Assembly (NCBI GenBank): GCA_030706685.1
Contig: JAUZOA010000006.1
Coordinates: 1 to 64,000 of the forward strand
Direction: 5' to 3'
DNA from: Bacteroidota bacterium
Lineage (GTDB): Bacteria > Bacteroidota > Bacteroidia > Chitinophagales > Chitinophagaceae
Length of the DNA: 64,000 nucleotides
Shown: positions 51,308 to 59,587 of the stretch, piece by piece
Layout of the letters: each line of letters begins with the position of its first letter
Position numbering within the stretch: position 1 is the first letter of the stretch
The notes under the pieces: generated by a model
Database searches by the model: none
Seen by the model: only the letters and a program-made list of their open reading frames with translations
Told to the model about the DNA's origin: nothing
Translations under genes and position numbers: made by a program

Positions 51308-53884
51308 TTATTTATGATTAACTCTTGTTTCCGGCGGGCCTAAATAACTGGGCTTCATGCCACCAAGGTCAACCACCAATTTCTGCAACACCACACAGGG
51401 GCTGACCATCCAGAATTTGATTATATGTTTTCCTGTTTTCGAAATGTTGTGATTCGTTGTTTTGATAATGATATTGTTTGCTACCCACCCTTCCCATGTT
51501 CTTACATTGTTGTCTTCTTTATTGATAGAAAGGGTCTGTGGTTGTTCATCATCTATGGAAATGGCATATTTCAATCCATCGTCGTTGTGAAAGTTCAGGG
51601 TAGGGGAGAAGTAAGCGTTGAGTTTTATTTTTCCCGTATCATATACATATACTTCATATTCCAAATGAGGTGAATGGGCGTCAGGTTTTTGTTCAGCAGC
51701 CGTAACGGGGAATACGGTAATAGAAGAACCGGTTCTGCCATGGTCAGGCAACACTTTCCACGTGATGCTGTTTGCATTCACTGCTTTCGTGTAATGGTCG
51801 GATTCTATTGCAACGTAGCCATCCCGTTCGTAAAAAACATTGCCTGTTCTTTCTTTGGGTATAAGTTGTTCTGCTGATTGGGTAAGTAAATTCTCCTTAA
51901 GACGGTCAATGACAGAATCAGCAGACAGGTATTTTACTTCAGGCATTCTTTGTCGCGGGGGTTGCTGCCAGTAAGTATACCCGATATGCGTTTGATCCAT
52001 CATGTGATTCCATTTGCCGTTGGCGATATGGTTATACGCTGCACTGATCAATGAGTCTTTAGCATAAAGTTGCTTCGCAAGTTCTGCATGTTCATTAGCG
52101 AACGGCGATTTGTTTAAAACTTCATAGTGGTTTTTGGCGACTGTGGTATATAACTCCTGGAGGTTTGCACACGCTCTTACCGGGTGCAATACCAATTCAA
52201 AGTAGGCATCGCGGTATTCAGCGGGTAATTCGTTATTTATTTTTTCGGCTTTTGTTAAAAGATCAAACCAGTCGTTCGTCACCCTGGTGGCCTCATCATA
52301 GTTTAAAAGACTATAAGTATTTGCATCCAATAATTCCGGTTTGCGCCTTCCATTATATTTTGTGTATTTGGAAATGATGTCGGCAATTTCCACCGCATAC
52401 TGATCGCCAAATTGATCAGCGGCCCATTGTTCTGTATATTTTTGCAGATCGGCCGGGCCGATTTTATCAGGATTCCAGGCATAATCAAGGAAAAAAGAAA
52501 TAGGAAACTCCATCGGTTTAAGGTCGCCCACATTCACGATCCATATCTGTCTTACATTGTATTCATACGCCAAATGCATCTGTTCCCATGTTCTGGGAAT
52601 AGGATTTGTATTGAGCCATTTGTAATTCCTCGGGCCGCCTACATAATCGAAATGATAATAAATGCCATAACCACCTGCTCTTGGTTTTTCTTCCAATTTG
52701 GGGAGCTTACGGATATTACCCCAGTTATCGTCGCATAATAATAGGGTCACATCATCCGGCACCCTCATACCCTTATCGTAATAATCCTGTACTTCTTTAT
52801 ATAATGCCCATAGTTGCGGAGTCCTGGAGGCCGGTTGGTGAGTTACCTCTTCTATGATCTGTCGCTGGTCTTTTACAATTCTTTCCAATAAAGCAGTCGC
52901 TGTTCCCTGGGTCATCGGTTTGTCGCCATCGCCGCGCATACCTACGGTAACAATACTTTCATGTGTACCCATGTTCTGTATACCTTTTCTCCAGAAATCT
53001 TTCAATACGGCTTCATTGCTGTCGTAGTCCCATTTTCCTTTACCATATCGTTTCCATTCCTGCTGAGCTCTTAACATGGGTTCGTGATGAGAAGTGCCCA
53101 TGACGATACCATATTCATCTGCCAGTTTCGCATCCAGCGTATCATCATCATTAAAAGCATTGCCCCACATCGCGGGCCAGAGATAATTTCCTTTCAGCCG
53201 GAGGATGAGTTCAAACATTTTTTCATATACCAGGTGATTGATGCCTCCGAATTTTTCTTTTGCCCATCCTGAAAAAGCAGGCGCTTCGTCGTTGATAAAT
53301 ATGCCGCGGTATTTTACCCTGGGAGCATCCGTAAGCTTTATACCGTTCTTTATATAGATGGCTTGTTTCTTTTTTACGGGTACATCTGCCCACCAATACC
53401 AGGGTGAGACACCGATCTGCTGTGACAGTTCAGCCACCCCATAAGCGACTCCTCTTCTGTCGCTGCCCGCAATAACCAATGCGTTGGCAATTCCCTTGAA
53501 GGGATGGGCGACCGTTTGTATTAAATACGCTTCCCATTTACCTTTTATATTGTCAACACTGATCTTTTTTTGTTTGACAAGCTCCCGTACCAGGGACGAT
53601 TTTTCCAGGGTACCAATGAGGATAATGTTTTTTCCTGATGCAGGAAGACTGCTGACGATAGTGGGCTTTTTCCCGGTCACGCTTTCCATATCCTGTTGAA
53701 GCCAGGAAGCTGATTTTTGTACCAATACAAAATCGGCCACGTCGGCATAGATTATCGCATTATCATTTGGGGAGACAATGGCTAAAGAACCCGGCCGGGC
53801 TTTATCCGTTATTAATGGTTGTGCCTGCGCTGAAATACCGCAATAGACCGCTATAAGAAACGGCAATACAATCCCTTTGTACAT
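51308..53884 (-). CDS. GH115 xylan alpha-1,2-glucuronidase, secreted
   Basis: This 858-aa protein has a signal peptide ending at SAQAQ. The GH115 core shows PRVKYRGIFINDEAPAF, LRLKGNYLWPAMWGNAFN, MGTSHHEPMLR and VTVGMRGDGD, and the array of Trp/Glu residues continues in LLCDDNWGNIRKLP. The C-terminal GYVAIESDHYTK domain is also typical. GH115 removes (4-O-methyl)glucuronic acid from internal xylose units of polymeric xylan. This complements GH67, which acts on the non-reducing end. Together they mark the array as glucuronoxylan-directed. Confidence 0.95.
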   Translation of the reverse strand: MYKGIVLPFLIAVYCGISAQAQPLITDKARPGSLAIVSPNDNAIIYADVADFVLVQKSASWLQQDMESVTGKKPTIVSSLPASGKNIILIGTLEKSSLVRELVKQKKISVDNIKGKWEAYLIQTVAHPFKGIANALVIAGSDRRGVAYGVAELSQQIGVSPWYWWADVPVKKKQAIYIKNGIKLTDAPRVKYRGIFINDEAPAFSGWAKEKFGGINHLVYEKMFELILRLKGNYLWPAMWGNAFNDDDTLDAKLADEYGIVMGTSHHEPMLRAQQEWKRYGKGKWDYDSNEAVLKDFWRKGIQNMGTHESIVTVGMRGDGDKPMTQGTATALLERIVKDQRQIIEEVTHQPASRTPQLWALYKEVQDYYDKGMRVPDDVTLLLCDDNWGNIRKLPKLEEKPRAGGYGIYYHFDYVGGPRNYKWLNTNPIPRTWEQMHLAYEYNVRQIWIVNVGDLKPMEFPISFFLDYAWNPDKIGPADLQKYTEQWAADQFGDQYAVEIADIISKYTKYNGRRKPELLDANTYSLLNYDEATRVTNDWFDLLTKAEKINNELPAEYRDAYFELVLHPVRACANLQELYTTVAKNHYEVLNKSPFANEHAELAKQLYAKDSLISAAYNHIANGKWNHMMDQTHIGYTYWQQPPRQRMPEVKYLSADSVIDRLKENLLTQSAEQLIPKERTGNVFYERDGYVAIESDHYTKAVNANSITWKVLPDHGRTGSSITVFPVTAAEQKPDAHSPHLEYEVYVYDTGKIKLNAYFSPTLNFHNDDGLKYAISIDDEQPQTLSINKEDNNVRTWEGWVANNIIIKTTNHNISKTGKHIIKFWMVSPCVVLQKLVVDLGGMKPSYLGPPETRVNHK

Positions 53885-53991
53885 CGTATGTTTTTAGATG
53901 TCCTGAAAAATAAATCAATAGCAATTATACAGGCGGCTTGTTTTAGCAGGGTACAGCGATCGGTCGGTTATGTTTTTATATACCCGGTGAT

Positions 53992-54744
53992 TCAAAATCC
54001 TACCGAGTTTCCTCCATCAACAGGTAATACTACACCTGTGATATACCTGGCCGCATCAGAAGCCAGGAATAAAGCGGCTTCACCAATATCACGGGGCTTT
54101 CCCATATAACCCATCGGTGTTCTTCCAAATACTTTCTGTTTTCTTTCCGGGTCTTCATTTAATGCTTTTGCTGTCATGTCCGTTTCGATAAACCCCGGCG
54201 CAATGGCATTGACCCGAATTCCTTTTGGTGACAATTCCACAGCCATGGCCCTTGTCATACCATCAATAGCGGTTTTGGAAGCGCTGTAGGCAATGACTTT
54301 CGGTAACCCATACTGGGCCGCCATGGAACTGATATGAATAATGGAACCGCTTCCTCTTTTCAACATATGTTTTACCACTTCCCGTGATATCGCAAATACG
54401 GAACACAGGTTGGTAGTGATCACCCGCTGGAATTCTTCATCCGTTACTTCTATAAATTCTTTTTTCATATTAATACCTGCATTGTTCACCAATGTATCAA
54501 TTTGGCCAAATTTGCTGATCACCTTTTCAATGAATGCGGGAATGCAAGCCAGGTTACTTATATCGCAAATCATCGGGTAACAATACTCGCCTAACTGCTT
54601 TTTTGCTTTTTCCAGTTTTTTCTCATCACGGCCCACGATAACGGTATGAATTTTATTTTGAGTAAATTTTTCGGCAATGGCCAATCCAATTCCTGATCCG
54701 CCCCCGGTCACTATGGCCACCTGTTGCTGGTTAGTGTTCTCCAT
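53992..54744 (-). CDS. SDR-family oxidoreductase (FabG/sugar dehydrogenase-like)
   Basis: This 250-aa cytoplasmic Rossmann protein has the cofactor motif TGGGSGIGLAIA, NNAGINM, the catalytic Ser in IIHISSMAA and YSASK, and the C-terminal TGVVLPVDGG. Relatives include 3-oxoacyl-ACP reductase, KduD and Caulobacter D-xylose dehydrogenase XylB. Between GH67 and GH115, a sugar or uronate dehydrogenase role is likely; D-xylose oxidation would feed the Weimberg-type genes at 6108-10678. It is the only cytoplasmic candidate for that step in the window. Confidence 0.85.
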   Translation of the reverse strand: MENTNQQQVAIVTGGGSGIGLAIAEKFTQNKIHTVIVGRDEKKLEKAKKQLGEYCYPMICDISNLACIPAFIEKVISKFGQIDTLVNNAGINMKKEFIEVTDEEFQRVITTNLCSVFAISREVVKHMLKRGSGSIIHISSMAAQYGLPKVIAYSASKTAIDGMTRAMAVELSPKGIRVNAIAPGFIETDMTAKALNEDPERKQKVFGRTPMGYMGKPRDIGEAALFLASDAARYITGVVLPVDGGNSVGF

Positions 54745-54790
54745 TCGGTTATTTTTAATACTTACAAATTAAATCTTTCCTTATCTCAGG

Positions 54791-54824
54791 CTCTTGCTCA
54801 TCAATAATTATTGATGAGCAAGAG
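54791..54824. repeat. perfect 34-bp palindrome between GH67 and SDR
   Basis: CTCTTGCTCATCAATAA is followed at once by its exact reverse complement, giving a 17-bp-arm palindrome without a loop. It lies 14 bp beyond the GH67 stop and 46 bp before the SDR start. There is no U-run in the reading direction, so it is not a classical terminator. It could be an mRNA-stabilising stem, a site for a dimeric protein or a partial terminator. Confidence 0.8.
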
Positions 54825-54838
54825 AAGGCTATTGTTAT

Positions 54839-57001
54839 TTATAAATTTCCTCCATTCCCCGGCGCAAAAGGAAATCTTAGTCCTTTATAATATTCTAAGG
54901 TATGACCTGGTTTCTCATAACCATCCGGCAGCGGCATTTTTGAAAATGTCTGAAAATACAAAAGACAAGCGTTTCGCCACCATACAGCTTCTTTTTCCTG
55001 GATGGTCAATAACATTTTTACCTGCCGGAATCTTTCTTCATCCGTCCATCCTTCCATTTTATTCCATGTTTGCTGCATCCATTTAGCTGAATCAACGCCG
55101 GAATAATATTGATAGCAAAGCTCGCCCCATAATGTCCTTCCTGAGCGCATGGTATAATTCCAGGGTACATGATGAAACCATAACAAATATTCATCCGGGC
55201 AAGTTTTAAGATTACTCCATGGACCACTGACCGTGGAAGTATATTGAGACAGTGCATTGCTTCCGCTGCTTGTTCTGTCAAAACCAATCCCTATGCTATC
55301 TGCCCTATGATAATAAACCGGGTTCCAGTCTGCTCTGCCAACATTATTAACCCACGGAGCAGGTCCATAATGATTTCCTGTTCCCATGATGTGATGCAGT
55401 CCAAGCGGTGTCATGTAATTCACCATTATTTGACGTGATGCGAGCATTATTTCTTTTACTCCGTCAACAAATGTTTTATTGTTGGTAAAAGTTTGTTTTA
55501 TCCATTCATCAGCGATCTGCGCTGAAGCGAGGTCATGATCCCAGGCTAATCTTCCGAATGCATACCAGTTGGCCTGGCCGAAAGGATGCCCTGTCCAGTT
55601 TCTTTCATTACCGATATTGGCAACGCCTGCGATTCCGGAAATGGAATGATTATCTAAAGAACCGTCAATAATTTTAGCTACAGTTGATCCTTTGCCTTTC
55701 GCATAGGTATCAGCATCTATACATTCTTTGAACAGCGGAGCTTCATAAACCAGGTGCGTAGCCTGGCCAAGGTATTCCTGCGTGATCTGGAATTCCATCA
55801 TCAATGGCGTTTGCGGCATGGAGCCAAACAAGGGATGAAAAGGTTCTCTCGGTTGAAAATCGATGGGCCCGTTCTTTACCTGTATCAACACATTCTTCCT
55901 GAATTGTCCGTCCAATGGTTTGAATTCATCATAAGCCTGTTTAAACCGGTCAGTCGGTGTTTCATTGCTGTAAACAAATGCCCGCCACATTACGATACCT
56001 CCATAGGGGGCGACCGCATCAGCAAGCATGTTCGCGCCATCGGCATGTGTTCGCTGGTAATTTTGCGGACCGGGTTGCCCTTCTGAATTTGCTTTGACCA
56101 AAAAACCGCCGAAATCAGGAATGTATTGGTATATCGTATCCACTTTTTTCTTCCACCATTGCTGTACCTCTGCATTTAATGGGTCAGCGGTTTTCAATCC
56201 TCCTATTTCAACCGGCGCACTGAATCTCGCGGTGAGATATACTTTGATACCATAAGGCCTGAACACATTTGCCAGGGCCGCTACTTTTTCTAAAAATGTT
56301 TTTGTCAATACCAGGGCATTGGCATTTACATTCGTTAATACCGATCCATTGATACCAATGGAAGCATTGGCTCTTGCATAATCTATATACCGCTGGTCAA
56401 TATAATCGGGTAGAGTATGCCAATTCCAGATGGAAATACCGGCATAGCCTCTTTCCACCGACCGGTTGAGATTGTCCCAGTGATCAAGAATACGAAGCTG
56501 GATTTTTGGAACACTGATTACAGATAAATGCTGTATGCTTTGATGCGTTTGCAGTAAACGTAAAAAATAGAATACGCCATATAGAACTCCCATATCTGTG
56601 TTGGCGCTGATTGCAATTATATCCTCTGCATTGCCTTTAGAAGACAATTTTAGAGTAGAGATGGCGAACCCTTCTTCACCCAGAGCAGTATAATCTACGC
56701 CAATTGTTTCCGGGAAGCCGGAGGTTTTTTTAAAGATGACGATAGAATTATTTTTAATTTCTTTTGCTTCGGGAACCTTTTTGGCCAATAGCCCGTCCAG
56801 ACCGGCAAGCAATTCCTGTCGTGCAGCAATTATTGTTGGAGAAGAGCCATTAATTACAACGGAACTGATATTATTCCTGTATTGCTGAAGCAAAATAGAA
56901 TTATCAATTTTATCATAACGCAGCCATAAGCGATAACCATCTTCGGCAAACAGCCGGGATGCTGTCATCAGCAGTATGAAAAGCGATACAATTTTTCTCA
57001 T
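54839..57001 (-). CDS. GH67 alpha-glucuronidase, secreted
   Basis: This 720-aa protein has a signal peptide ending near RLFAE. The GH67 core includes LDHWDNLNRSVERGYAG, NASIGINGSVLTNVNAN, the acid Glu in KANSEGQPGP and the carboxylates in DFQPREPFHPLFG. It removes 4-O-methylglucuronic acid from the non-reducing xylose of aldouronic oligomers. It is the first enzyme gene after the LacI pair, 19 bp downstream of the nearer regulator, so regulator and enzyme are co-transcribed. The 720-aa length is normal for the family. Confidence 0.95.
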   Translation of the reverse strand: MRKIVSLFILLMTASRLFAEDGYRLWLRYDKIDNSILLQQYRNNISSVVINGSSPTIIAARQELLAGLDGLLAKKVPEAKEIKNNSIVIFKKTSGFPETIGVDYTALGEEGFAISTLKLSSKGNAEDIIAISANTDMGVLYGVFYFLRLLQTHQSIQHLSVISVPKIQLRILDHWDNLNRSVERGYAGISIWNWHTLPDYIDQRYIDYARANASIGINGSVLTNVNANALVLTKTFLEKVAALANVFRPYGIKVYLTARFSAPVEIGGLKTADPLNAEVQQWWKKKVDTIYQYIPDFGGFLVKANSEGQPGPQNYQRTHADGANMLADAVAPYGGIVMWRAFVYSNETPTDRFKQAYDEFKPLDGQFRKNVLIQVKNGPIDFQPREPFHPLFGSMPQTPLMMEFQITQEYLGQATHLVYEAPLFKECIDADTYAKGKGSTVAKIIDGSLDNHSISGIAGVANIGNERNWTGHPFGQANWYAFGRLAWDHDLASAQIADEWIKQTFTNNKTFVDGVKEIMLASRQIMVNYMTPLGLHHIMGTGNHYGPAPWVNNVGRADWNPVYYHRADSIGIGFDRTSSGSNALSQYTSTVSGPWSNLKTCPDEYLLWFHHVPWNYTMRSGRTLWGELCYQYYSGVDSAKWMQQTWNKMEGWTDEERFRQVKMLLTIQEKEAVWWRNACLLYFQTFSKMPLPDGYEKPGHTLEYYKGLRFPFAPGNGGNL

Positions 57002-57020
57002 AACGAAATGAATGCCGGTT

Positions 57021-58058
57021 TTAAAAATGGCTTTGTCTCTTCAGTGATGATTTCCTTATGATCAGTTCTGAACGTACGACAATGGTATTAGTATGTTTGA
57101 GATTTGAAACTCCCCGGAGGTGATTGATAAGGTTGCGGGCGGCGATCTCTCCCATATCCATACCGGGATAATGGATAGTGGTCAATTGCGGTTCAATAAT
57201 TTTACTGATAGCGTCATTGTTAAACCCTACAACGGCTATGTCTTCGGGGATCTTTACGCCATAGTCCTTCAATGTTTGCATACATACAGCCGCGGAGAAA
57301 TCATTGGTAATAAATGCTCCGTCGGGCAATGGCTTCATCTTTAATATCTCCAGCGCAGCCTCGATACCGCATTGTTCACTGAGGTCTTTAATTAACACAA
57401 GGTCTTTTTCAAAAGGGATATTGTTATCAAACAAAGCGTCCATATATCCTTTTTGGCGCTGGGCGTACACATTTCTTTTAAGGCTGGCGGTAACCATCAC
57501 TATCCGTTTACATCCCTGCTCCACCAGGTGTTTAGTGGCCTGGTAGCCGCATTTATAATTGTCAATGATGACTTTGGTACAATCGCTTTTTTCCTCCACC
57601 CTGTCAAAGAAGATGACCGGGATACCCTTTTCTTCGTATGATTTATAATGCTCCAATCCTTTGGTGTCAAAAGCGAGGGAAGCGATCAGGCCATCCACTC
57701 TTTTATGAAATAAGTTAAGGGCATTGGCAGCTTCTTTCTCGTAGCTTTCGGAAGAGTGGGCGATGATTAAATCGTACCCTGCTTCGGTGGTCACTTTTTC
57801 TATACCTGCCAGCACAGAAGTAATAAAGTTACTGTTCAATTCATGCACGATGACCCCGATAGTATTTGTTTTTTGTTTGCGAAGGCTGCTGGCGAATGTA
57901 TTATGCCTGTAACCCAGCTCGCGGGCAGCCTCCTGTATTCTCTTCCTGGTATTTTTATTAATGGCAGGATTATCCTGCAAACCCCGGCTCACTGTAGCCG
58001 AGGAGAGGGCTAATTTTTGTGCGATATCATATATGGTAACTTCTTTTTTAGGTTTCAT
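57021..58058 (-). CDS. LacI-family transcriptional regulator 1
   Basis: The start is set at the ATG at 58058 (MKPKKEVTIYDIAQKLALSSATVSRGL). The track's extra 24 residues overlap the upstream gene and run through an operator. The 345-aa product has the LacI helix-turn-helix and hinge (residues 1-60) and a periplasmic-binding-protein-like sensor (FDRVEEKSDCTKVIID, GFNNDAISKIIEPQLTTIHYPG). It starts directly behind the sequence TTGCAATCGGTTGCA, so it is likely autoregulated. It probably controls the glucuronoxylan array. Confidence 0.93.
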   Translation of the reverse strand: MKPKKEVTIYDIAQKLALSSATVSRGLQDNPAINKNTRKRIQEAARELGYRHNTFASSLRKQKTNTIGVIVHELNSNFITSVLAGIEKVTTEAGYDLIIAHSSESYEKEAANALNLFHKRVDGLIASLAFDTKGLEHYKSYEEKGIPVIFFDRVEEKSDCTKVIIDNYKCGYQATKHLVEQGCKRIVMVTASLKRNVYAQRQKGYMDALFDNNIPFEKDLVLIKDLSEQCGIEAALEILKMKPLPDGAFITNDFSAAVCMQTLKDYGVKIPEDIAVVGFNNDAISKIIEPQLTTIHYPGMDMGEIAARNLINHLRGVSNLKHTNTIVVRSELIIRKSSLKRQSHF

Positions 58059-58059
58059 G

Positions 58060-58074
58060 TTGCAATCGGTTGCA
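58060..58074. promoter_or_regulatory. LacI-type operator before regulator 1
   Basis: TTGCAATCGGTTGCA has TGCAA and TTGCA half-sites around TCGG, with the central CG usual for LacI operators. It ends one base from the regulator 1 start codon (58058). It therefore covers the ribosome-binding region and could block transcription in this 40-bp gap. Confidence 0.72.
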
Positions 58075-58098
58075 TAAAAATCGCAAAAAAAAACCCAA

Positions 58099-59136
58099 TT
58101 ACAAACTTTTGTTTTTTGAGGAGGATTCACGGATGATAAGTTCTGAGCGAAGGATAATGCTGTTGGTAGTTTTTACATTGGAAATACCATTGAGATGATT
58201 GATAAGACTGGTGACAGCCGCTTCTCCCATATCATATCCTGAATAGTTGACGGTGGTAAGATTGGGCTCTATTATTTTACTGATTGGATCATTGTTAAAA
58301 CCGGCGAAAGCTATGTCTTCGGGGATGCGGATACCCGCCTCTTTTAATTTTTTCATGCAATAGACTGCAGCGGCATCATTAGCAGAAAAAACAGCATCCG
58401 GTTGTTTGCCGCCCATCTTTAATATGAGTTTCGCTGCCTCGGTCCCTGCCTCCTCATTGAGCTTGCTGATAAACAAAAGTTTTTCATCAAACTTGATCTT
58501 ATGATCCTGCAGCGCCTGTTTATACCCTCTTAGTCTGTCGGCATAAACATTCCTGAGCAGGTTGCCGCCAATGTGCATGATTCTGCTACAACCGTTGTCA
58601 ATCAAGTGATTGGTGATGTCATAGGCGGCCCTGAAATTATCAATTACCACGCTGGTACTTTCCTTGTGATCATAAATGCGGTCAAAAAAAACAACCGGGA
58701 TACCCTTCTTAAAAAAAGGTTCAAAATGGGCGATATTTTCAGTATCGTAGGCCAGGGAAACCAGTAAACCGTCCACCCTTTTATTGAACATCGTGTGAGC
58801 ATTCGCTATTTCTTTTTCAGCGCTTTCAAGCGAATGGCTGATGATCAGGTTATATCCTGCCCGGTTTGCAACGTCTTCCATTCCTGCCAGGACGGTCGCT
58901 ACGAAATAGGAGTTAAGCCTATGCACAATAACTCCGAGCGTATAGGTCTTTTTGCTACGCAGACTACTGGCAAACATATTGGAGCGGTAGCCTAGTTCCT
59001 TTGCTGCCGCAAATATGCGCTTCCGTGTATTTTTGTTAATAGTGGGATGATTTTTCAAACCCCGGCTGACTGTAGTCGCCGAAATATTAAGATGTTTGGC
59101 AATGTCATAGATCGTTATTTCTTTCTCATCTGGCAT
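58099..59136 (-). CDS. LacI-family transcriptional regulator 2
   Basis: The start is set at the ATG at 59136 (MPDEKEITIYDIAKHLNISATTVSRGL). The track's earlier start would place an operator inside the coding region. The 345-aa product is a close paralogue of regulator 1, with the same hinge and sensor blocks (VVFFDRIYDHKESTSVVIDN, GFNNDPISKIIEPNLTTVNYSG). It is the first gene of the array, 40 bp upstream of regulator 1. It probably senses a different xylan-derived ligand from its partner. Confidence 0.93.
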   Translation of the reverse strand: MPDEKEITIYDIAKHLNISATTVSRGLKNHPTINKNTRKRIFAAAKELGYRSNMFASSLRSKKTYTLGVIVHRLNSYFVATVLAGMEDVANRAGYNLIISHSLESAEKEIANAHTMFNKRVDGLLVSLAYDTENIAHFEPFFKKGIPVVFFDRIYDHKESTSVVIDNFRAAYDITNHLIDNGCSRIMHIGGNLLRNVYADRLRGYKQALQDHKIKFDEKLLFISKLNEEAGTEAAKLILKMGGKQPDAVFSANDAAAVYCMKKLKEAGIRIPEDIAFAGFNNDPISKIIEPNLTTVNYSGYDMGEAAVTSLINHLNGISNVKTTNSIILRSELIIRESSSKNKSL

Positions 59137-59180
59137 ATTTGGGCTTTCTGGTACAAATAAAGGAAGCATTATTTGAAAAA

Positions 59181-59204
59181 AAAATTGCAATCGGTTGCAA
59201 TTTT
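59181..59204. promoter_or_regulatory. long LacI-type operator in the divergent gap
   Basis: TTGCAATCGGTTGCAA is embedded in an exact inverted repeat with 10-base arms (AAAATTGCAA / TTGCAATTTT) around TCGG. It shares its 15-base core with the operator at 58060. It lies about 45 bp before regulator 2 and about 385 bp before the second SusC gene. A weak promoter-like TACATTCG follows it on the plus strand, so it may govern both directions. Confidence 0.78.
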
Positions 59205-59587
59205 CAAAAAAAACTCTTTACATTCGACTTGCCAATTGCTTCTCCATGCTTGCCTTAACAATTAAAAGATTTTACTTAAGACCAGTACAACCCATGCTCC
59301 TGCAGGGTTTCATTCGATTTTTCTCTTCATTTTTTAATGACTGGTGCACTTATTTTTTCCCTTTTTTATCGCAGGCTCCGGAGTTGAATTTTCAATTATT
59401 GCTGATCAGGCCAGGAAAAACTACCGGCAAAAAGCTTTTGACGGGTATACCTGTTTATGCGAGATCGGTAAAAATTGAATTACAATGGTGAAAATAATCC
59501 GCCCGAATGAAAAACAGGGACTAGCGATAGTCTGTAAAAAAGTTGGTTGCCAACTTTAAAACTTATAAAACTTTAAAACTGCTGGTT
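59205..59587. other. leader region of second SusC, no gene
   Basis: This gap of 383 bp between operator and SusC start carries no supportable gene. The track ORF at 59195 starts at a TTG inside the operator and has no family. A short palindrome, AAAGTTGG-TTG-CCAACTTT (59539-59557), lies 30 bp before the start codon and is a candidate operator or leader stem. No riboswitch is recognised. Confidence 0.5.
59539..59557. promoter_or_regulatory. palindrome in the SusC leader
   Basis: AAAGTTGG and CCAACTTT are exact 8-bp arms around TTG. It lies about 30 bp before the SusC start codon at 59588. It does not share the LacI operator core, so it would belong to another factor or to an RNA stem. The track's SusC start at 59543 falls inside it, which argues against that start. 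Confidence 0.5.

Noticed and set aside
3494-53884. T9SS C-terminal sorting domains on the intact enzymes
   Set aside because: I checked the C-termini of the glycoside hydrolases and esterases and none ends in a type A or type B sorting pattern; only the remnant at 3178 does.
54791-54824. Palindrome read as a classical intrinsic terminator
   Set aside because: No U-tract follows in the transcribed direction, so it is kept only as a palindrome.
59195-59491. 98-aa ORF in the SusC leader
   Set aside because: Its start is a TTG inside the LacI operator, and it has no recognisable motif or ribosome-binding site.
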